A program made the position numbers and the translations under genes. Of a stretch of 64,000 bases of DNA, positions 16,418-25,245 are shown in pieces; position 1 is the first letter of the stretch, and the number at the start of each line of letters is the position of its first letter. The DNA is from CAZCZZ01 sp964503335 (GTDB lineage Bacteria; Verrucomicrobiota; Kiritimatiellia; CAIVKH01): positions 1 to 64,000 of the forward strand of contig CAZCZZ010000010.1 in NCBI GenBank assembly GCA_964503335.1. The letters are read 5' to 3'. The notes below the pieces were generated by a model that saw nothing but the letters and a program-made list of their open reading frames with translations, was not told the origin of the DNA and did no database searches.

Positions 16418-18403
16418 ATGAGCATAGCCGATCGCATCGCGGGAAAAGACCATCTGCCGAGTATGATCCAGCCCGACAATTTTATCGGATGGGCATACCG
16501 GATCGATTACGAACACGCCTATGTAATGACCAACGATATCTGGAAGTCCAAGGTCAATGGCGTGCCGCACAATTCCTTCCTGCTGGCCTCATCCTTTGTT
16601 CCCGATACCTACGCCGCGACGAAGGTCGCACACAAAGAGATTATCCTCCTGCGCGTCATTGGGTCCGCGCAGCTTCCAATGGATGACGAGCTCGTCAGCA
16701 CGAAGATCGAGCACTATCAAGACAAGCAGGGGAGCGAACCTGTCGAAGGCGAAATGGATGATCTGACCCGGAACATGCTCCAGTTCAATGGACTTCAGTG
16801 TAGGATCCTAGGCACCTTCTACACGGACGCCGACGGACGACTTTGCCTCGGTAGCGACTTGGAAACATATCACTCGGCCGTGCAACTGCAGGTCTACAAG
16901 CCGCGCGAAGATGCTTTGGCGACCATCGTCAACTACATCAACCCTATTCGCGAAGCCGCTGCGCGTGACGATGCCAAGGCGTTGGGCATAGAAGGCGCCA
17001 TGCCCAGCTTCCCAATCGGGGCTGTCCGATACACCTCGGCCAACCGTCTGCAGAAAGTAGACCGAGAGGTCGTCGTCCATGTTCAGTCCGTCGACTTCCT
17101 GGCTCGGCGCACAGCGGTCTTCGGCATGACGCGGACCGGCAAATCTAACATGATCAAACAGCTTGTCTCGGTGGTGAAGCGTTCCGCCGACCAAACAGGT
17201 CTCAAGATCGGTCAGATCATCTACGACTTGAATGGGGAGTACGCGAACGCAAACAAGCAGGACGCGGGGGCCTTGGCGGATGTGTACCCGGGCGATACGG
17301 AGCGATATCGCATGCTGCCAGCAGAGGGCTTCAACCTGATTCAGAACAACTTCTATCTCCAGATCCCTGAAGGGTTCATGGTCATTCAGCAGGTGATGGA
17401 TGACCGCCAAACCCCGTCGGCAGACCTTCGTGCATTCCTGAACGTCTCGTTTGAGGAGCCTGATTCGGAGGATCGTTCCGCGCACTACCGCTGGCAAGTC
17501 AAGCGGGCAATCTATCAAGCGATGCTGTTCAAAGCTGGTTTTCCAGCGCCCAAAGGTCTCAGTGTTAACTTCCCGGTAAACGAGAACATCCGCAATGCAA
17601 TCGACCCGAAGGGCACATTCCCGGCCGCATCGGGTGGGCGTCTGACTCTCGCCCTGGATCAAGCGGTGCGGTGGTTTGAGACGGCCCGCGCCATCAATCG
17701 GGAGGCGCAGCTCGTTTCGTCGTCTGGCAACCCGTGGTTGGACGAAGACGCCACCGCGTTACTGAACATGCTGGCCGGGCGAAATAGCAATGACGCCTAC
17801 ATCACAGGCTACAAGCATCTGGCTCCCCTAAAGGACTTCCACTCCCCCAGCCGCACCCAGGACGTATCTGAGGAGATCTACCAACATCTTGTCGCCGGCA
17901 AGATCGTGATTCTGGATCTATCGGTGGGCGATCCGAACCAACGTACCCGGTTGAGTAAAGTCATTGCTCAGCACATCTTCAAGCGGTCGATGGGTACCTT
18001 CAACGAGGGACGTTTTCCGCCCAGCATCATGATCTACGTGGAGGAGGCCCATAACATCATGGGCCGGAAAGATGATCTCACCGACACGTGGCCCAGGATC
18101 GCCAAGGAGGGCGCCAAGTTCAGGATCGGAACGGTGTACGCGACTCAGGAGGTGTCGTCTATGCACCCGAACATCCTGGCCAACACGGAGAATATGTTTG
18201 TCTCGCACATCAACAACGAGGCCGAAGTCAGGGAATTGTCCAAGTTTTACGACTTTGCCGACTTCGGGGTTTCGTTGATTCGGGCTCAAGATGTTGGCTT
18301 CTCGAGGGTGAAAACGCTGTCGAGTCCATTTGTGATTCCAGTCCAGATACACAAGTTCGATCCCGAAGCCGAGAAGAAGCGGGCAGCTGCGGAAGCGGGT
18401 TGA
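16418..18403 (+). CDS. herA: HerA-like hexameric ATPase/DNA translocase
   Basis: A 661-aa HerA-FtsK superfamily ATPase. An N-terminal beta-barrel region (about 20-200) precedes the motor domain with Walker A GMTRTGKSNM near residue 236 and Walker B IMIYVEEAHNIMG near 537. A conserved arginine-bearing segment (TRLSKVIAQHIFKR) lies near 508 and an ATQEVSSMHPNI sensor segment near 573. HerA forms hexameric rings that pump DNA into the NurA nuclease in archaeal end resection. The NurA-type gene follows after 8 bases, so the two very likely form a complex. Five bases separate it from the methylase gene. Confidence 0.92.
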   Translation: MSIADRIAGKDHLPSMIQPDNFIGWAYRIDYEHAYVMTNDIWKSKVNGVPHNSFLLASSFVPDTYAATKVAHKEIILLRVIGSAQLPMDDELVSTKIEHYQDKQGSEPVEGEMDDLTRNMLQFNGLQCRILGTFYTDADGRLCLGSDLETYHSAVQLQVYKPREDALATIVNYINPIREAAARDDAKALGIEGAMPSFPIGAVRYTSANRLQKVDREVVVHVQSVDFLARRTAVFGMTRTGKSNMIKQLVSVVKRSADQTGLKIGQIIYDLNGEYANANKQDAGALADVYPGDTERYRMLPAEGFNLIQNNFYLQIPEGFMVIQQVMDDRQTPSADLRAFLNVSFEEPDSEDRSAHYRWQVKRAIYQAMLFKAGFPAPKGLSVNFPVNENIRNAIDPKGTFPAASGGRLTLALDQAVRWFETARAINREAQLVSSSGNPWLDEDATALLNMLAGRNSNDAYITGYKHLAPLKDFHSPSRTQDVSEEIYQHLVAGKIVILDLSVGDPNQRTRLSKVIAQHIFKRSMGTFNEGRFPPSIMIYVEEAHNIMGRKDDLTDTWPRIAKEGAKFRIGTVYATQEVSSMHPNILANTENMFVSHINNEAEVRELSKFYDFADFGVSLIRAQDVGFSRVKTLSSPFVIPVQIHKFDPEAEKKRAAAEAG

Positions 18404-18411
18404 GATTCATC

Positions 18412-19809
18412 ATGCCCTACGAGAATCAATTTGGAAGCAAGACGGCGCATGCCGACATCGTGCGCAATCCGGATGTGCAGGCCTTTCTTGAGCAGTGCCG
18501 CCCGCTGCGTGAGCCATCGGAGGAATCAAGTCGGGAGCTGGCTTCCTCCTTTGTGGCGCCGCCGGCCGAATCGCGAGGGGGTTCAACCAGTTTTGTCATC
18601 GCATCCGATGGCAGCTTCTACGCCTCAAGTATTGATAAGCGACTGCCGAGCATCCAGGTGTGCTACCTGAAGTTCAGCACCATTCTGATTGAGATGCTCG
18701 ATTTCCACGGGCTTGAAGACGTCGGGACAAGCATGATCGATCCTTTCCGAGTGGCAGCGCTCAAGAAGAACCGAGACACACTCACCTTGGTCCTGCCGCT
18801 GTCGAACTTTCGCCTTCCAGAAGACGACTCGGTTCGGAAGTCCTTTCGCAAGCAGCTCGACGCCTTCCTCTGGTCGCCTGCTACGCGTTTCCGGACTGAC
18901 CACCCCGATACCAGTCTGATGGGAACACTGATCGAGTTGGCCCAGCTCCGGGATGATCCGCACGCCCCGACCGGGCAAATCAAAGTGCATAAATGTCCGA
19001 ATCCTGATTGCGATGCCGAGAGCATCTACCTCGATCCCGAGGATCCTTCACACGCCTGCGCCAAGTGTGGACAACCCTTGTATCTCAGCGATTGCCTTCG
19101 CCTCTGGGAGGGGGTCAATGATTTCCACGCCAATCAGGAGCCTTCATCCCGCTTCATGAGTTACGTGGAGCATCTCCTGCCGATCCATTACCTGCGATTT
19201 CTCCGCGATACCGCACCGGCCCAGCTCCAGGAGCTGGCCATTTTGGTGGATGGACCGCTGGCGGTTTTCGGGCAGGCGGCTTGGCTTCATCAATGCCTCA
19301 TGCGGTTCCTGTATCGGCTTAGGGAAAGCCAACGGGAGAAGGGAATGGCCTTCCCTGTGGTGATGGGTCTGCAGAAGACCGGCTACGTGGTGGAGTACAT
19401 GCAGCTGCTCGATCGCTACATCCCGGCCAACCGCCTATTCAGCATTACCGATGAGTTCCGTTACACGCATCTTGGCGTGGAGCGGTCCGGCAACGGGTTC
19501 GGAAGTGAGACCTACTACGGGCAAGACTTCGGTTTCAAGACGCCTTCGGGCAAGTTGTTTGTGTTCGGCCTGCCTTACCCCTTCCCCTCAAAGCGGGGCA
19601 CCACGGGTTTCCCTTCGGCCAAGTGCGACATCAGTCGGTATGGCGAGCTGGGCCGGGCATTGAGTCTGATCAACCAGGTGGAAACCGATCTCTATCGGGA
19701 TGCTCTGGTTCCTATTGCTCTGGCCCACCGCTACACCGCGATTAGCCTGCGGCCAGGCGGGAAAGTACTGGATGTCATGGGGAGAACCGCACAGAGGGCC
19801 GGGTCCTGA
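18412..19809 (+). CDS. nurA: NurA-domain nuclease with inserted zinc ribbon
   Basis: A 465-aa NurA-type nuclease, the expected partner of the preceding HerA. The N-terminal metal-binding motif is seen as IASDGSFYAS near residue 62, a second acidic segment as AILVDGPLAVFG near 278, and the family ending as VPIALAHRYTAIS. Between them (about 190-225) sits a four-cysteine zinc ribbon (HKCPNPDC and CAKCGQPLY) that the short archaeal NurA proteins lack. The frame is open upstream to 18088, but that stretch lies inside herA; the ATG at 18412, eight bases after the herA stop, is the natural start. Expected activity is 5'-3' exonuclease/endonuclease on DNA fed by HerA. Confidence 0.85.
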   Translation: MPYENQFGSKTAHADIVRNPDVQAFLEQCRPLREPSEESSRELASSFVAPPAESRGGSTSFVIASDGSFYASSIDKRLPSIQVCYLKFSTILIEMLDFHGLEDVGTSMIDPFRVAALKKNRDTLTLVLPLSNFRLPEDDSVRKSFRKQLDAFLWSPATRFRTDHPDTSLMGTLIELAQLRDDPHAPTGQIKVHKCPNPDCDAESIYLDPEDPSHACAKCGQPLYLSDCLRLWEGVNDFHANQEPSSRFMSYVEHLLPIHYLRFLRDTAPAQLQELAILVDGPLAVFGQAAWLHQCLMRFLYRLRESQREKGMAFPVVMGLQKTGYVVEYMQLLDRYIPANRLFSITDEFRYTHLGVERSGNGFGSETYYGQDFGFKTPSGKLFVFGLPYPFPSKRGTTGFPSAKCDISRYGELGRALSLINQVETDLYRDALVPIALAHRYTAISLRPGGKVLDVMGRTAQRAGS

Positions 19810-19845
19810 CCCGTCGACACCAGACTTGCTGCTGGCGCTGACATC

Positions 19846-20955
19846 ATGAATCCAAACGACCTGTTCTGGACCAGCCCTCCAAAGGATGAAGAGCCACTTC
19901 CTGTCGATCCGCTGGGGCTCGACGTGATGAGGGACGAGTTGGCCGATCGCCTCGTACCGTGTCTGACCAGTCGCACGAAACGCCACGAGGACTTCTTCTG
20001 GACCTTGGTTTTCATTAAATGGGCCGCATCGGAACCCACGCACGAAGCCCGTGTAGCGGCCTTCCTGCGGTATGAGCGCTGGCTGAAGCTTCTCTGGGCC
20101 AAGTACGGCAGCGAAGCGGGTTTCGCGGGAAGCCGTCGTGCGAAAGTTCAATCACAGGAAGATGGAGCGCCGCTTGTCGCGTACAAGAGGCTTCTCAAGA
20201 TGCCCCAGTCGCAAGGGATGTTGGGTGCCCACCTCGCGCCGCTTCGATCCCTTGGTCTGGTTGTTGAATCGGAGAGCCTTGAGCTTACGGACGGCCCTGC
20301 CCGGAACGACAGCGGTGCGGCACTTGTTATGGCGATCGATCCCGACCCGCCCCGATTGCGCGATGGCAAGTGGTCCGATTGGAAGAGAGATTTCGATGGC
20401 GTGCGTGAACACTTTGCCGGCGGTGATTTCCGGCGACGCCTTCGTAATCTCATGGCGAAGAAGATGCCAGTCTTAGACGGCGCACTCGCATCGCTGCGAT
20501 ACCCAGCACAGGGTACCCAGCAGTGGACCCGCGCGGCGAAGCACATGCCTTCGGGGTTGGCCCCCTATGCCCGACTTGCGGGAGCCTTCTGCCCGTGGGC
20601 GGCCGAGATGCGGGATTTCTTCGTGGCATGCGTGGAGAGCCGCTGCAGCGACAAGTCGATTCGGTGCCCGAAACCCCTTGCAGCAAGCATCCCTTCAGAC
20701 CTTGAGCGCTGGGAGCCGCTGCGCAAAGCGCTTGCCCGGTGGGACAAGGCGAGTCCCGTGCGGTTTATGGCGGACTGGCATCGGGAGGTCTTCGAGGGCA
20801 GGGGATACGGGAAGTCGGATCTCTGGCTATCGTACGAAGATGGCCGTCCCATGGCATTCCCCGGTCGAGTATCCGCAACGAAGAATGTCGAAGGCGATTG
20901 CCGGTGGTCCAACGCGGTGACCTTGCTGAAACCGCGTCGGGGAGGGCGGGCATGA
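19846..20955 (+). CDS. DUF6361-like protein
   Basis: A 369-aa protein with a start that resembles DUF6361 proteins: a DPLGLDVMRDELADRL stretch followed by CLTSRTKRHEDFFW, the LG-(x)-RD-x-L-(x)-L-P-(x)-T pattern of that family. No catalytic motif is visible. It is alpha-helical in appearance with several Trp-rich segments. Its stop overlaps the PLD gene start (ATGA), and the two are probably co-translated. Its constant partner seems to be the PLD nuclease and SNF2 helicase, so it may act as a scaffold or specificity subunit. The family assignment rests on remembered pattern, not on a search. Confidence 0.6.
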   Translation: MNPNDLFWTSPPKDEEPLPVDPLGLDVMRDELADRLVPCLTSRTKRHEDFFWTLVFIKWAASEPTHEARVAAFLRYERWLKLLWAKYGSEAGFAGSRRAKVQSQEDGAPLVAYKRLLKMPQSQGMLGAHLAPLRSLGLVVESESLELTDGPARNDSGAALVMAIDPDPPRLRDGKWSDWKRDFDGVREHFAGGDFRRRLRNLMAKKMPVLDGALASLRYPAQGTQQWTRAAKHMPSGLAPYARLAGAFCPWAAEMRDFFVACVESRCSDKSIRCPKPLAASIPSDLERWEPLRKALARWDKASPVRFMADWHREVFEGRGYGKSDLWLSYEDGRPMAFPGRVSATKNVEGDCRWSNAVTLLKPRRGGRA

Positions 20956-22727
20956 TGGTCGATCGTGCCGCCATCATGGAACGTCTTTTGGAGTTGGTCG
21001 GCGCGGACTCCGTTGAAGCCGCTTTCTTCACAACCTACACGTTTGGCCGGAGTTTCTTTGAAGACGATGTTCTCAATCCGCTGACAGAAGACGGCTCCCT
21101 TCGCGGCATTATCCCCGTGACCGTGGTGGTCGACCGCCATCGGTACGCCGGGAGCAACTACGGGTACGAGGTCGTCCGTTATCCGAATGCGGGCCGGCTG
21201 TGGCATCCCAAAAACATCCTGCTAATGGTACGTGACAGGCGCAGTGGTTGGCTCCGAACCATTTTCGGCATTGGCAGCGCGAATCTCACACGAACTGGGT
21301 GGGAGCAGAACGACGAGTTGGTCAGTCTTCAAGACTGGCCTGGGTGGAAGATTCCCGCGGTCGTGAGCAAGTGGTTGAGAGCACCATGGCTTGTTCACTC
21401 CCAGTTTGCGGAGTGGGCCAGGGTGAATGCGTCCGTCCGAAAGAAGCTGCCCTACCGACATATGCTGCTGTCCAGTCTCGATACGCCGCTCTGGCCACAG
21501 ATCCCGGAGTACTACCGCATCAAGAACTGGGACGAGGCTCATGTGGTGGCGCCGTTCCATGACCAAAGCGACCCAGACAGCGATGATATGGAGGGGAACC
21601 AAGGGCATGGCGGATTCCTTCAGCAACTCTGCAAGATGGCCCGCTCGGGAAGATCCAAGTTGCACCTCTATCTGGCCTCCTCCAGTGAGGAGAAGGGGGA
21701 ATGCTGCGTTGCCGCATCCAAGGGAGCGCTGGAGCGTGTCAGCAAGGTTGTCAGCCTCAATCTTCGGATGATCAAGCCCCGCAACAAGGGACTGTTTCAT
21801 GCCAAACTGACGGCTGTTCGTGTAGGCACGTCGTGGTGCATCGTCACCGGCTCCCCCAATGCCACATCGGCCGCCTTTGTCAGCGAATGCGGTAACGTAG
21901 AGGTGGCTCTTTGCCGGTATCACAGGGGAAGGTCCATTCCGAAGTCCCTTCTGCCGGCGTCGAGCCCCGTGTCGCTCAACCGGCTACGTTCGTTGCCTGG
22001 CGTGACGAGAGAGGTCATCTGGGATGCGCTCGATTCCGCAGCGTACGACGTGAAGCGACGGAAACTCACCCTCGCCTGGCGCACAGGCTACAATCTGGGC
22101 AATACGGAGATCCAATTCGACGGCAAGGTTGTCGATCCGGGGAAGTTCGAGCCCGGGGACAGCCAGAGCCGCTCGCTGCAGACCCTGCCGCGGAAGAGAA
22201 CCCCGAAGCCCGTATCTCCGGGCACCTGCCCGATCACATGGAAGGATGATGTGCCGGACGTCGGGTGCACCCGCCTCCGAGCGATGACACCCAACGATTG
22301 GCTCGAAGCTCTGGGATCTGTAGTCACCTCGCCTCTGACCAAGGAGGGCGTTCCGGGGCCGAGCAGCGGTTCATCGGAGAAAGGCGAGGCCGGCAAATCC
22401 TCATCGTTTGACTGGGCTGTTCGGGTCAAGCGGCTGGATGCCAGCCTCGCGTCGGTCACCGCCCAACTCGGGGACATCCGATCCGAGAGGATTCTTAGCC
22501 TGCTCCTTCGTGACGTCATCGGGGCATGGAAGGCGCACAATCCGCACGCCCGCCGGATTTCCGCCGCCGAGAAGGCTTGGCGCATGTGGGTCAGGGCCGG
22601 CTTGTGGCAGGTGCTGGACCGGACGCGGGGCAAGACCTCCGGGGTACGCAGGGTGCGTAGGCAGGCAGATGCCTTGGCGCGAACCATTCCCCAGAAGCTC
22701 AAGGAGTACCCCATTGCGCCCGAGTAA
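20952..22727 (+). CDS. Phospholipase D-like nuclease, two HxK halves
   Basis: A 591-aa PLD-superfamily protein. Two HxK half-sites are visible: WHPKNILLM (near residue 84) with GIGSANLTRTGW, and FHAKLTAV (near 282) with GSPNATSAAF. The Asp of the classical HKD box is replaced by the GSxN element, as in other PLD nucleases of defence systems. Residues beyond about 410 are a helical tail of unknown role. PLD enzymes such as DrmC of DISARM work as DNA phosphodiesterases. The ATG at 20952 overlaps the upstream stop; the open frame before it lies inside the previous gene. It overlaps the SNF2 gene by 14 bases. Confidence 0.87.
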   Translation: MMVDRAAIMERLLELVGADSVEAAFFTTYTFGRSFFEDDVLNPLTEDGSLRGIIPVTVVVDRHRYAGSNYGYEVVRYPNAGRLWHPKNILLMVRDRRSGWLRTIFGIGSANLTRTGWEQNDELVSLQDWPGWKIPAVVSKWLRAPWLVHSQFAEWARVNASVRKKLPYRHMLLSSLDTPLWPQIPEYYRIKNWDEAHVVAPFHDQSDPDSDDMEGNQGHGGFLQQLCKMARSGRSKLHLYLASSSEEKGECCVAASKGALERVSKVVSLNLRMIKPRNKGLFHAKLTAVRVGTSWCIVTGSPNATSAAFVSECGNVEVALCRYHRGRSIPKSLLPASSPVSLNRLRSLPGVTREVIWDALDSAAYDVKRRKLTLAWRTGYNLGNTEIQFDGKVVDPGKFEPGDSQSRSLQTLPRKRTPKPVSPGTCPITWKDDVPDVGCTRLRAMTPNDWLEALGSVVTSPLTKEGVPGPSSGSSEKGEAGKSSSFDWAVRVKRLDASLASVTAQLGDIRSERILSLLLRDVIGAWKAHNPHARRISAAEKAWRMWVRAGLWQVLDRTRGKTSGVRRVRRQADALARTIPQKLKEYPIAPE

Positions 22728-24900
22728 GCGAAAAGCGTTGAGCCGCGACGACCTTGGCTGGGTCAGATTCCCGCGCGGGGGAGGCGACAGGATATCCGCT
22801 AGCCATCGCAATCGGCAGCTCAAGACGGCCCGTCGACTCCTGCGGGGTCTCTACGGTGAGGATGCCGTGCCAGGAATGATGCTCGGCGACGAGGTCGGGA
22901 TGGGGAAGACCTACGTATCCCTCGCGGTGGTTGCGTCGGTTTGCCGCCACCAACCCGACGCCCGCGTCGTCATCCTCGCCCACAACGAGGATATGGCAAG
23001 AACATGGCGTGACCGCTGGGACTCAATCGCGAAGAAGACGCGCCCGCCCGGGAGCCATTCACCGCTGCCGGAAGGCCAGAGGCTCAATAAGGCCCGCGAT
23101 ATGGGGAAGAAGGGCGTCTACTTCGGCTCGTACGAGACGTACAAGCGCGTGTCAACCGACAGTGCCCGCATGATGCTGGAGGCCTTGCTTGAGGGAAGCG
23201 GCATCCATGATCCAACCCGCAGGCGTCTCCGACACCAACTTTTCGGGACGCGCGCAAGAGGAGACGATCTCTGTGACGCATTGCGCCGCCCCTCAATAAC
23301 AACACGAGAGAGGTTTGTCGCCCGGCACTACGATTGTCACACGAAGGGTTGGAAGAGCTGGTGGTCTGCGGCTGCGGAGATCCGTCGGATTGTCCTCGGC
23401 AACTCGCGCTCGCGCCGCCCCATTGACTTGCTGATCGTGGATGAGGCTCACAAGCTGGAGAGCGATCAGCGGACGGTCTTCATGTCGGAGGTGCTCGACG
23501 GACGTGTGAAGCGCGCTCTCTTTGTGACGGCCACTCCGTTTGCACTCCGCGTGGCGCAGCTCATCGATCGCCTGAACGACATCTACGATGTTACCGAGTG
23601 GCCTGGCAAGGCGGGGAAGCTCAAGGCTGTGAAGGGCGATGTGAAGGAGTTTGCCGACACCGTGGGCAGGAATGCGGGCGCGGCACACGAACTTCGTGAA
23701 CGTGTCGAGGCGTCGTTGGGTCGATATCTTGTGCGATCTCGATGGCCGGAGCGCATCAGCAAGCAAGGACCGCCTCGTCGTGATAACAAGTTGATCCCGC
23801 ACAATATCTCGCGGCAGATCACCGAGACCGACGCTTTTGCGATCCTGGCGCTCGAGACAGCCTACCGCCGAATCTCGAACTGTGGGGAACGGGTACATCG
23901 CGCCTCGTATCGTGAGACCCTTTGCTCTTCGTACTCTGCAGTTCGCAAGTCGATGACACGGAAGGACCTCGAGGAGAAGTCGCCCGTCCCGCGTTTTCTT
24001 AAGGGACTTGATGACTTCATCCCGCGAAATTCCGAATCGCCAAAGTTCCAGAATGCCTTGAGTTTCCTGGTCCAAAGTGCCAGAGGGCGACACAAAGTCG
24101 TTGTCTTCTGTAAGCGCACCGCCACCGTCGAGCGCATGCGTCGGGAGATTCATGCGGCGTTTGCCCGGATTCGGAAGATGCACTCGATGGAATGGCAGAA
24201 AGTTCAGCGGCGTTTACCCCAGTGGAAGAAGGATGGACTACCGCAGGACATGGAATGGGACGAGTGCATTGCGTGGTTGAGGTTTGCGGTTCATCATCAC
24301 GTCCGCAAGAAAATCAACCGTCGCAATTGGCAGAGCCTCGTTCTTCGCATGAAGGAACATGGCTGTCGCGCGGCCGGCGACAACTACCTCGAACTGCTTC
24401 GCCAGACATGGGGAAGAGGGCATCGTGCGGATTGGGTTGCCGAACTGAGCGGGAGCATGCCGGATGAGAATTCCTCAGACCTCTCGACGCGGGAGCACCG
24501 CAAGCGTGGGCGCAGCAAAAGTGCGGTTCGTTTCGCTTTCAATCTGCCCGGCCCGCCCTATGTCCTTGTCTGCACCAGCGTTGCTCGGGAGGGCATTGAT
24601 CTTCACCACTGGTGCCACAAGCTCCTTCAGTACGATCTGGAGTGGAACCCGGCCTGGATGGAGCAGCAGGTGGGTCGAGTCGATCGCATTAACTCACTGG
24701 CACACCGGATGAGAGTCCCGGTCGAGGTGTACTACGCTCACTTGCCGGGTACCTACGAAGAGTACATTGCCGATGAAGTGAAGCGCCGCTGCGAGATGCT
24801 TCGGCTCGTCCTTGGTGCCGGCGAATGGCTTGCCGACAAGCCGGAGGATCAGAAGCGCATTGCAGAGTTGGAGCGCTACCAGCTCGACTTCGAGCCGTAA
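22714..24900 (+). CDS. SNF2/RapA-type DEAD-like helicase
   Basis: A 728-aa superfamily 2 ATPase. Motifs: GDEVGMGKTY (Walker A, near residue 57), IVDEAHKLE (Walker B, near 241), FVTATPF (motif III), then in the second lobe VVFCKRTATVE, TSVAREGIDLHHW and QQVGRVDRIN (arginine finger motif near 650). The frame is open far upstream, but that part lies inside the PLD gene and is not protein-like. I chose TTG at 22714 because AAGGAG lies seven bases before it. It probably translocates on double-stranded DNA and may guide the PLD nuclease encoded just before it. Confidence 0.88.
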   Translation: MRPSKRKALSRDDLGWVRFPRGGGDRISASHRNRQLKTARRLLRGLYGEDAVPGMMLGDEVGMGKTYVSLAVVASVCRHQPDARVVILAHNEDMARTWRDRWDSIAKKTRPPGSHSPLPEGQRLNKARDMGKKGVYFGSYETYKRVSTDSARMMLEALLEGSGIHDPTRRRLRHQLFGTRARGDDLCDALRRPSITTRERFVARHYDCHTKGWKSWWSAAAEIRRIVLGNSRSRRPIDLLIVDEAHKLESDQRTVFMSEVLDGRVKRALFVTATPFALRVAQLIDRLNDIYDVTEWPGKAGKLKAVKGDVKEFADTVGRNAGAAHELRERVEASLGRYLVRSRWPERISKQGPPRRDNKLIPHNISRQITETDAFAILALETAYRRISNCGERVHRASYRETLCSSYSAVRKSMTRKDLEEKSPVPRFLKGLDDFIPRNSESPKFQNALSFLVQSARGRHKVVVFCKRTATVERMRREIHAAFARIRKMHSMEWQKVQRRLPQWKKDGLPQDMEWDECIAWLRFAVHHHVRKKINRRNWQSLVLRMKEHGCRAAGDNYLELLRQTWGRGHRADWVAELSGSMPDENSSDLSTREHRKRGRSKSAVRFAFNLPGPPYVLVCTSVAREGIDLHHWCHKLLQYDLEWNPAWMEQQVGRVDRINSLAHRMRVPVEVYYAHLPGTYEEYIADEVKRRCEMLRLVLGAGEWLADKPEDQKRIAELERYQLDFEP

Positions 24901-25166
24901 GGCTATTCAAATTTCAATGTGGCTTCAAAGCGGCACTGGAGGCATTCGCCTCTGAACGGGACATCAACCCTGCGTCTGCCCCGTTACGGGATGCCCTAAA
25001 TCGAAAATTTGGCGACGAACACAGCATTGGAGCCAAAGAGTATGCTGATTTTTGTCTGGGAGGAATACGGGGCTTGGGTGCAATCGAAGACTTTGATATT
25101 AGATACGCCCAGCGTGTTCAGGAAGCGGTGCTTGTTGGGGAGCAACTGCGGTTGGCCTTTGGTTGA
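24901..25166 (+). pseudogene. Orphan coding-like fragment, no start
   Basis: The frame ending at 25166 encodes a protein-like stretch (ALEAFASERDINPASAPLRD to the last residues VGEQLRLAFG) of about 80 residues, but it has no ATG, GTG or TTG start outside the preceding helicase gene. It may be the 3' remnant of a lost gene between the SNF2 helicase and the next cluster. The rest of the 345-base gap (to 25245) shows nothing else. Confidence 0.35.
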
Positions 25167-25245
25167 ACCGCAGGTCACGCTGCCTGATATCCCGATAATC
25201 GTATGATGATTACTTGCTCTGAAGCGGTTGGATGTGGGGTGCGCC

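Noticed and set aside
18088..18411. N-terminal extension of NurA inside herA
   Set aside because: This is the out-of-frame reading of the herA 3' end; the ATG eight bases after the herA stop is the proper start.
22408..22713. N-terminal extension of the SNF2 helicase
   Set aside because: It lies within the PLD gene in another frame, is not protein-like, and a good ribosome binding site supports the later TTG start.
12682..24900. Block A as DISARM
   Set aside because: A methylase, PLD and SNF2-type helicase are present, but there is no DUF1998 (DrmB) protein, the helicases do not pair in the DrmA-DrmB manner and HerA-NurA is not part of DISARM.
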